Shown: piece after piece, positions 59,290 to 64,000 of the stretch
Numbering within the stretch: position 1 is the first letter of the stretch
Layout: each line of letters opens with the position of its first letter
The notes under the pieces: model-generated
Told to the model about the DNA's origin: nothing
The model's input: only the letters and a program-made list of their open reading frames with translations
The model's database searches: none
Origin: Saccharopolyspora dendranthemae
Lineage (GTDB): Bacteria > Actinomycetota > Actinomycetes > Mycobacteriales > Pseudonocardiaceae
Length of the DNA stretch: 64,000 nucleotides
Reading direction: 5' to 3'
Assembly (NCBI RefSeq): GCF_007829955.1
Contig: NZ_VIWX01000004.1
Span: 372,001-436,000 of the forward strand
Translations under genes and position numbers: made by a program

Positions 59290-60477
59290 ATGAGCAAGCA
59301 AACGCCGCTGCGTCGCCGGATGCGCTCTCGCGATCCCGGGGAAGAGCACCGCGCAGCGACACCACTCGAGCTCCTGTTCGACCTGTGCTTCGTGGCCGCC
59401 GTCGGCCAAGCCGCGGTGCAGCTGCACCACGGACTCGCCGAAGGGCACTACCTCCCCACCGTTGCCGGCTTCGTGATGGTCTTCTTCGCCATCTGGTGGG
59501 CGTGGATGAACTTCACCTGGTTCGCCTCCGCCTACGACACCGACGACATGCCCTACCGGTTGCTGACGCTGCTGCAGATGGGCGGCGTGCTGGTGCTGGC
59601 CGCCGGGGTACCGGCGACGTTCCACGACTACGACTTCAGGGTCGTCACCTTCGGCTACGTGGTGATGCGGGTCGCGATGATCGCGCAGTGGTTGCGCGCC
59701 GCGGCCGAGCACCCGGAGGGCCGGACCTGCGCACTGCGCTACGCCGGTGGCATCGCGGTGGTCCAGGTCGGCTGGCTGCTGCGCCTGCTTCTTCCGCACC
59801 CGTACGGCGAGATCGGCTTCGTGCTGCTCGCCGCGGCCGAGCTGGCGGTCCCCGCCTTCGCCGAGCGGAAGCTGCAGACCGCCTGGCACCCGCATCACAT
59901 CGCCGAGCGCTACAGCCTGTTCACGATCATCGTGCTGGGCGAGGTCGTGCTGGCGGTGACCGCGGCGATGCAGGAGAACGTCGCCGACGGCGGCTGGTCG
60001 CCGGGACTGCTGGAGATCGGCGTCGGCGGCCTGCTGATGATCTTCGCGATGTGGTGGATCTACTTCGAGCACTCCCCCGTCAAGCACCTCAGCGACACCC
60101 TGCGCGGCACGTTGACCTGGGGGTACAGCCACATCTTCGTCTTCGCCTCGGTCGCGGCGGTCGGTGCCGGGCTGGAGGTCGCCATCGACGCCGACGCGCA
60201 CAAGGCGCACATCGGCGACGTCGCGGCCGCGCTCACGGTGGCCGTGCCGCTGGCGGTGTACCTGCTGCTGGTCGTGCTGCTGCAGTCCCGGTACTCCGAG
60301 TCGGGCAGGATTCAGGCGCTCATCGCTGCGGCCGGTTCGGTGCTGCTGCTGGCCACGTCGCTCCTGGCACCCGCGGTCGGCGTCTCGCTGACCGTCCTGC
60401 TGCTGGGCGTGCTGATGGCGTTGCTGCTGGCCGTCGGGCTGTCCGCGCAGCCGAAGCCGGTCACGGCAGACGACTGA
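59290..60477 (+). CDS. LtrA family membrane protein
   Basis: A 395-residue protein of the bacterial low temperature requirement A family. It starts with the typical EEHRAATPLELLFDLCFVAAVGQAAVQLHH, then WWAWMNFTWFASAYDTDD and later AERYSLFTIIVLGEVVLAVT, with about 10-12 membrane helices. The family is named from a Listeria gene needed for growth in the cold; the molecular function is unsettled. ATG 59290. Its 3' end overlaps the convergent serine-hydrolase gene by 17 bp, and a hairpin inside that gene probably ends its transcript. Confidence 0.9.
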   Translation: MSKQTPLRRRMRSRDPGEEHRAATPLELLFDLCFVAAVGQAAVQLHHGLAEGHYLPTVAGFVMVFFAIWWAWMNFTWFASAYDTDDMPYRLLTLLQMGGVLVLAAGVPATFHDYDFRVVTFGYVVMRVAMIAQWLRAAAEHPEGRTCALRYAGGIAVVQVGWLLRLLLPHPYGEIGFVLLAAAELAVPAFAERKLQTAWHPHHIAERYSLFTIIVLGEVVLAVTAAMQENVADGGWSPGLLEIGVGGLLMIFAMWWIYFEHSPVKHLSDTLRGTLTWGYSHIFVFASVAAVGAGLEVAIDADAHKAHIGDVAAALTVAVPLAVYLLLVVLLQSRYSESGRIQALIAAAGSVLLLATSLLAPAVGVSLTVLLLGVLMALLLAVGLSAQPKPVTADD

Positions 60478-61312
60478 GCGCGGTACCGGACACCTCGGTG
60501 ATGTCGGCTACGGCCTTGCCGTAGCCGACATCGCTCGGCTGGGAGCTGAGCAGGGCGACGACGTAGCGGTGGCGGTCGGGATCGACGACGCCGGCGCTGT
60601 GCACCCAGACCTTGCCCTGCTGGCAGCACATCCAGCCGTTCTTCACCGCGTGCGCGTTCAGCGCCATCAGCCCGAACTTCTGGTTGACCCCGTCCGCGGC
60701 CTGACCCGGAGCCGCGTGCAGCGCGTCGAGCACGAAATCGCGATCGTCGGACGGCATCTGGCTGAGCAGGTGCTGGAAGACGGCGGCCATGTCGCGGGCG
60801 GTGGTGACCGTGTCGCCCCAGCGCCCCTGATCGCCCGGGGCCCGGGTGTGCTGCAGGTGCATTCGGGCAGCCGCCGAGGTGATCAGCGACGGCCCGCCGT
60901 AGCGCTCCCACAGCGCGTTCATGGCCTCGTCGTCGCTGGGACCCAGCGCGCGCCGCAGATCGAACCGGTCCTGCGGCGTGACCCGGTGGCGTTCGAGCAG
61001 TTCGACGGCCACGACGACCTTGGATAAGGACGCGGAGTACATCGGCTGCTGCCCGTGCTCGCCGACCGCGAACTCACCGGTGGCGCGGTCGAGCACCGCG
61101 ATGCCCAGCGGGTTGTCCTGGTCGGTGGCCTGCTGGTCGGCGGCCGCCACGGCCTCTGCGGGAGCACCCGTGGGCGGTTCGACGGGCGTGCCGTGCAGCG
61201 TGGCGACGGCCGACGGCGCGCAGGCGGCGAGCAGAAGTGCGAGGACGGCAGCCACCGCTGCCCCCGCGCGCCGGCGCAGCGGATGCGAAGAAGCCGGTTC
61301 CCTGCCGATCAC
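60461..61312 (-). CDS. Class A beta-lactamase-like serine hydrolase lipoprotein
   Basis: A 283-residue lipoprotein: signal with lipobox LLAAC near residue 31, then a serine beta-lactamase/PBP-like domain. The SxxK motif is SLSK within MYSASLSKVVVAVELL. The last part has KNGWMCCQQGKVWVHSAGVV, where a KTG-like triad is replaced by KNG. A canonical SDN loop and the class A ExxLN motif are not obvious, so real beta-lactamase activity is doubtful; a peptidase/PBP-type or inactive role is possible. GTG start 61312. Its C-terminal codons contain a perfect 14-bp hairpin. Confidence 0.8.
   Translation of the reverse strand: MIGREPASSHPLRRRAGAAVAAVLALLLAACAPSAVATLHGTPVEPPTGAPAEAVAAADQQATDQDNPLGIAVLDRATGEFAVGEHGQQPMYSASLSKVVVAVELLERHRVTPQDRFDLRRALGPSDDEAMNALWERYGGPSLITSAAARMHLQHTRAPGDQGRWGDTVTTARDMAAVFQHLLSQMPSDDRDFVLDALHAAPGQAADGVNQKFGLMALNAHAVKNGWMCCQQGKVWVHSAGVVDPDRHRYVVALLSSQPSDVGYGKAVADITEVSGTALSRLP
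60500..60532 (+). terminator. Hairpin inside the convergent gene, terminator of ltrA-like transcript
   Basis: GATGTCGGCTACGG (60500-60513) and CCGTAGCCGACATC (60519-60532) pair perfectly around a CCTTG loop. It lies 22 bp after the LtrA stop, yet within coding sequence of the minus-strand lipoprotein. Confidence 0.6.
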
Positions 61313-61380
61313 GCCGCCCCCCGGTTGCCGTGGTCGTGCACGTCGGCGTCGCGAACCCGATTCACAACGACGCCATCCGG

Positions 61381-61569
61381 TCACGACAGCACAGTCGGGG
61401 GAACATCGCAGGTGGGAGCGCTTGCTACCGCGTGCGGGTAGTAACCGGGATCCAAACCACCCGATGGGGACCGCCCCGATGACCGGACGTCACGCCCGCG
61501 GGCCCACTCCCGGAGCAGCTCACGCACCCGGTGGTCGATGACGTCGCGATTCTCGCGCTCCGCATCCAC
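61381..61569 (-). CDS. Possible small hypothetical protein
   Basis: A 62-codon frame. The first 30 residues (ENRDVIDHRVRELLREWARG) are helical with a normal high-GC third position; the second half loses this pattern. There is no clear ribosome site and no family. It may be a small gene, the remnant of one, or chance. The surrounding 61313-61784 otherwise holds only the family B hairpin and a terminator. Confidence 0.25.
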   Translation of the reverse strand: MDAERENRDVIDHRVRELLREWARGRDVRSSGRSPSGGLDPGYYPHAVASAPTCDVPPTVLS

Positions 61570-61610
61570 CCCGAGCCCCGCCGGGCCGGGGAGTTCCCCG
61601 TCTCAGCAGC

Positions 61611-61680
61611 GGGCAGTTCTGGTCCGAATTGACCGGGCAAAAGCGACATCGATCATGGACGGTTCGGGCCAGAACTGCCC
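61611..61680. repeat. Intergenic hairpin repeat, family B copy 3
   Basis: A 70-bp palindrome with 18-bp outer arms (61611-61628 with 61663-61680, one mismatch) and GACATCGATCATGGA in the interior. The stem is GGGCAGTTCTGGTCC, where copies 1 and 2 have CCCAGTTTTAGTC; the changes on the two arms match each other, so pairing is kept while sequence drifts. Confidence 0.7.
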
Positions 61681-61715
61681 GGTGGTGCTCCCGCCAGCGA
61701 TTCCTGCGCGCACGG

Positions 61716-61753
61716 GAGAACCCCGGTGATCGCGCACGAACACCGGGGTTCTC
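61716..61753 (-). terminator. Terminator of the ribose-type ABC operon
   Basis: Perfect 13-bp stem (GAGAACCCCGGTG at 61716-61728 with CACCGGGGTTCTC at 61741-61753), 31 bp past the stop of the binding-protein gene. Confidence 0.85.
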
Positions 61754-61784
61754 GTCGTGAGTCGACCGCCGCGTCAGCCGTGGG

Positions 61785-62789
61785 TCACTGCGGCGGGTTC
61801 TCGCAGGAGGGGTTCAGGATCTTCTGGACCTCGGGGGTTTCCAGGTTCTCCTTGGTGATCAGCGTGGCTCCGGTGTCGGTGTTCGCCGACTGGTCCCCGG
61901 TGCCGCGGATCTTGGCGACGGCCGTGTTGACCGCCGCGTAGCCCATCTTGAACGGGTTCTGGGCGATGAGACCCGTGATCACGCCGTCGCGGAGCGACTG
62001 GATCTGCCCCTCGGAGGTGTCCCACCCGATGATCTTGACCTGCCCGCCCTTGCCCGACTGGCGGACGGCCTCGGCGGCGCCCAGCACGCTCGGCTCGTTG
62101 GCCGCGTAGATGCCGTTGAGGTCCGGGTTGGCGGTCAGGATGTCCTGGGTGACCTGCAGGGCCTTGTTGTAGTCGCTGTCGCTGGACTGCTGGGCGACCA
62201 GCTGCAGACCGGGGTGCTTGGCCAGCCCGTTCTTGAAGCCCTGACCGCGGGTCTCGTTCGTGCTGGTGCCCGCCTGGAACTCGATGAAGGCGACCTTGCC
62301 CTTGCCGCCCAGCTGCTTGGCCAGCTCGTCGGTGCCCTGCTCGGCCGCGGCGACGTTGTTGGTGGCGAACACCGGCACGTCCGGAGGCTGCGGCGTGGTG
62401 CCCGAGTCCATGTTGACCACCGTGGTGCCCTGCCCCTGCGCGGTCTTGGTGATCTCCGACAGCGCCTTGGCGTCGGTGGCCGCGTAGACGAGACCCTTCA
62501 CGTTGCCCTGGGCGAGCATGTCCTGCAGCAGGCTCTGCTGGCCGCTGACGTCGCTCTCCGAGCTCACCCCGTCCCACTGCAGGTCGACGTCCTGCTGCTT
62601 GTCGCCCGCGCACTGGGCGCCGACGCGGACCTTCTCCCAGAAGTCGAAGCCGATCGCCTTGGGCACCACTGCGATCTTGATCGGGCCGCCGTCCTGCTGC
62701 CCGCCGCCGGTCTGCTCGCGCACGCCGACGCTGCAGCCGGTGGCCGCGAGCGTCAGCAGCACGCAGGTTGCGGTCAGAACCTTCTTCAT
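61785..62789 (-). CDS. Ribose-type sugar-binding lipoprotein (RbsB-like)
   Basis: A 334-residue periplasmic-binding-protein type 1 lipoprotein (lipobox LAATGC near residue 19). Motifs include IKIAVVPKAIGFDFWEKVRVGAQCAG, GLVYAATDAKALSEITKTAQGQGTTVVNMDSG, QGFKNGLAKHPGLQLVAQQSS and NPDLNGIYAANEPSVLGAAEAVRQSG, all of the ribose/galactose/rhamnose group. ATG 62789 with GGGAGC upstream. Encoded after the permease in the same operon. The actual sugar is not clear. Confidence 0.92.
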   Translation of the reverse strand: MKKVLTATCVLLTLAATGCSVGVREQTGGGQQDGGPIKIAVVPKAIGFDFWEKVRVGAQCAGDKQQDVDLQWDGVSSESDVSGQQSLLQDMLAQGNVKGLVYAATDAKALSEITKTAQGQGTTVVNMDSGTTPQPPDVPVFATNNVAAAEQGTDELAKQLGGKGKVAFIEFQAGTSTNETRGQGFKNGLAKHPGLQLVAQQSSDSDYNKALQVTQDILTANPDLNGIYAANEPSVLGAAEAVRQSGKGGQVKIIGWDTSEGQIQSLRDGVITGLIAQNPFKMGYAAVNTAVAKIRGTGDQSANTDTGATLITKENLETPEVQKILNPSCENPPQ

Positions 62790-62820
62790 CGCCGAGCTCC
62801 CTTGCTCATCGCGAATGTCG

Positions 62821-63831
62821 CTACCCGGCGTCGCCGCCGAGCTTCCGGCGCTGGTAGTAGTCCCACCAGACGGCCAACCAGATGATCACGCCGATCAGCA
62901 CGTTCTGGTAGAAGGTGCCGATGTTGAGCTGCACCGCGCCGTTGCGGATCACCGCGACCAGGAAGGCCCCGATCAGCGAACCGAGCACGGTACCGCGGCC
63001 GCCGAAGAGGCTGGCGCCGCCGATGACGACCGCCGCGATCACGTCCAGCTCCAGCCCCTCGCCGAAGTTCGGCTGGCCGGAGTTGATCCGCGAGGCGGCG
63101 ATCATGCCGCCCAGGCCGGCCAGCGCACCGGAGAGCACGTACACCGAGGTGATGTAGCGCTTGACCGGAACACCGGACAGCCGCGCGGCTTCCATGTTGG
63201 AACCCATCACGTACGCGTAGCGGCCGAGCCGGGTGCGGGTGAGCACCACGTACCCGAGCAGCGCCACCAGGACGATCAGCAGCACCGGGATCGGCACGAT
63301 CCCGACGACCCCCTGCCCCAGCAACCGGAACGAGTCCGGTGCGCCGAACACCGCGACCGCGCCGGTGGCGATCAGGACCAGACCGCGTCCCACGCTGAGC
63401 ATGCCCAGAGTCGCGATGAACGGCGGCAGTCCCACCACCGACACCAGCAGGCCGTTGACGAGCCCGGCCAGCGCTCCGACGACGAGTCCGCCGACGATGC
63501 CCAGCAGCGGGTTGAAGCCGTACTCGGCCATCAGGAGGACGCCGATCACCCCGGAGAGAGCGGCCACCGACCCCACCGACAGGTCGATGCCGCCGGTGAT
63601 GATCACCAGCGTCACGCCCACCGCCATCACCGCGTTCACCGAGGTCTGCGACCCCAGGTTGAACAGGTTGTCCGCCGTGAGGAACGACGGCGCGACGATC
63701 GACAGCACGATGAAGACGAGGATCAGCGCGCCGGCCGCGGCGACCTGGGAGACCGCGCCGGAGAGGCGATCGCTCAGCCCGCCCAGCAGCCCACGGTCCC
63801 CATCGGACGGTGCCTTGGTCTGCTCAGTCAT
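62821..63831 (-). CDS. Ribose-type sugar ABC permease (RbsC-like)
   Basis: A 336-residue permease of the branched/ribose family with about 8-10 helices. It includes VNAVMAVGVTLVIITGGIDLSVGSVAALSGVI, PFIATLGMLSVGRGLVLIATG and the ATPase-contact segment RYAYVMGSNMEAARLSGVPVKRY. ATG 63831 overlaps the ATPase gene's stop by 8 bp. It pairs with the binding protein at 61785 and the ATPase running off the window. Confidence 0.93.
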   Translation of the reverse strand: MTEQTKAPSDGDRGLLGGLSDRLSGAVSQVAAAGALILVFIVLSIVAPSFLTADNLFNLGSQTSVNAVMAVGVTLVIITGGIDLSVGSVAALSGVIGVLLMAEYGFNPLLGIVGGLVVGALAGLVNGLLVSVVGLPPFIATLGMLSVGRGLVLIATGAVAVFGAPDSFRLLGQGVVGIVPIPVLLIVLVALLGYVVLTRTRLGRYAYVMGSNMEAARLSGVPVKRYITSVYVLSGALAGLGGMIAASRINSGQPNFGEGLELDVIAAVVIGGASLFGGRGTVLGSLIGAFLVAVIRNGAVQLNIGTFYQNVLIGVIIWLAVWWDYYQRRKLGGDAG

Positions 63832-64000
63832 GGTTGCCCTTCGCTCCGGTCGCGAGTGCGACCACGCGTTCTTCGGAGAACTCGGTGCGCTGCACCTCGC
63901 CGGTGATCCGGCCACCGCGCATCACCAGGATCCGGTCGCACATGTTGAGCAGCTCCGGCAGGTAGCTGGAGATCAGCACGACCGCTTTCCCTTGCTCGGC
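63824..64000 (-). CDS. Sugar ABC transporter ATPase, C-terminal end (partial)
   Basis: The last 58 residues of a ribose/galactose-type double ATPase; the gene continues beyond the right edge. AVVLISSYLPELLNMCDRILVMRGGRITGEV is the H-loop end of the second nucleotide domain, where the usual switch His is part of a SSYLPE motif typical of RbsA/MglA proteins. Its stop lies inside the permease start, so translation is coupled. Confidence 0.9.
   Translation of the reverse strand, partial: AEQGKAVVLISSYLPELLNMCDRILVMRGGRITGEVQRTEFSEERVVALATGAKGNHD

Noticed and set aside
60461..61312. Functional class A beta-lactamase resistance gene
   Set aside because: SxxK is present, but clear SDN and class A ExxLN motifs are not, and the KTG-type motif is altered.
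1..64000. CRISPR arrays, tRNA or rRNA genes, insertion sequences, integrases
   Set aside because: No regularly spaced repeats, cloverleaf sequences, ribosomal RNA blocks or transposase/integrase motifs were seen on either strand.

Overview
This is a high-GC actinomycete chromosome window. Third codon positions are strongly G/C, GTG and TTG starts with GGAGG-type ribosome sites are common, and the gene families are typical of the group: DUF397, DUF5997, PF04672-type methyltransferase, SsuD with RHVD leader peptides, mycothiol-linked formaldehyde dehydrogenase, LCP ligase and F420-type Ddn protein. The overall flavour suggests Pseudonocardiales (for example Saccharopolyspora), but this is inferred from gene content, not from a marker gene. 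I saw no rRNA, tRNA, CRISPR array, transposase or PKS/NRPS genes. Most of the window is accessory metabolism and transport, and genes are often separated by strong bidirectional hairpin terminators.

Layout. 1-7.7 kb: GH25 lysozyme, two secreted proteins (beta-propeller-like, C39-like peptidase), an amino-acid permease, a Ddn-type oxidoreductase, a LysR-like ligand-binding protein without a DNA-binding domain facing a DUF5997 gene, and an SRPBCC-like protein. 7.7-11.9 kb: a redox cassette of two nearly identical AurF-type diiron oxygenases, each behind a duplicated upstream element, with a TetR regulator between them and a ferredoxin/FAD reductase fusion (FprB type) behind the second. 12-18.5 kb: DHA2 efflux pump, PepSY membrane protein, formylglycine-generating enzyme, LCP protein, small membrane protein. 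18.5-22.9 kb: sulfonate/sulfur locus with ssuD and a divergent MHS-type transporter, each preceded by its own RHVD leader peptide, then a universal stress protein and an FHA protein. 23-28.3 kb: polyol/sugar ABC operon with a dehydrogenase, divergent from a SorC-family regulator whose start codon lies inside a perfect 16-bp palindrome.

28.3-33.1 kb is the most intriguing part. Four genes in a row, with start and stop codons overlapping or closely coupled, encode an XRE/TPR regulator, a TIR-domain protein with a C-terminal Gly/Asn/Gln motif resembling bacterial amyloid signalling sequences, a large P-loop protein and a small membrane protein. This looks like a TIR effector plus ATPase sensor conflict (immune-type) system. 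33.3-36.2 kb: exported two-subunit molybdenum hydroxylase. 36.3-40.1 kb: NRAMP-related transporter lacking the usual DPGN motif, coiled-coil protein, PspC protein, luciferase-like monooxygenase.

40.2-43.2 kb: ehuBCDA-type ectoine/hydroxyectoine uptake operon. 43.4-47 kb: xfp-ackA phosphoketolase/acetate kinase pair. 47-50.6 kb: decayed DUF5753 regulator with intact DUF397, Gfo/Idh oxidoreductase, two-component system. 50.8-52.6 kb: mycothiol-dependent formaldehyde detoxification pair. 52.8-59 kb: PF04672-type methyltransferase, MFS transporter and a probable glutarate catabolic set (glutaryl-CoA dehydrogenase, class III CoA-transferase, 3-hydroxyacyl-CoA dehydrogenase, FCD-type GntR regulator). 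59.3-64 kb: LtrA protein, class A beta-lactamase-like lipoprotein, and a ribose-type sugar ABC operon running off the right edge.

Across the window two families of intergenic palindromes recur: a 68-70 bp hairpin (three copies, with compensatory changes in the stem) and a TTTTCATGAAAA-centred palindrome (two copies, one a perfect 50-mer).
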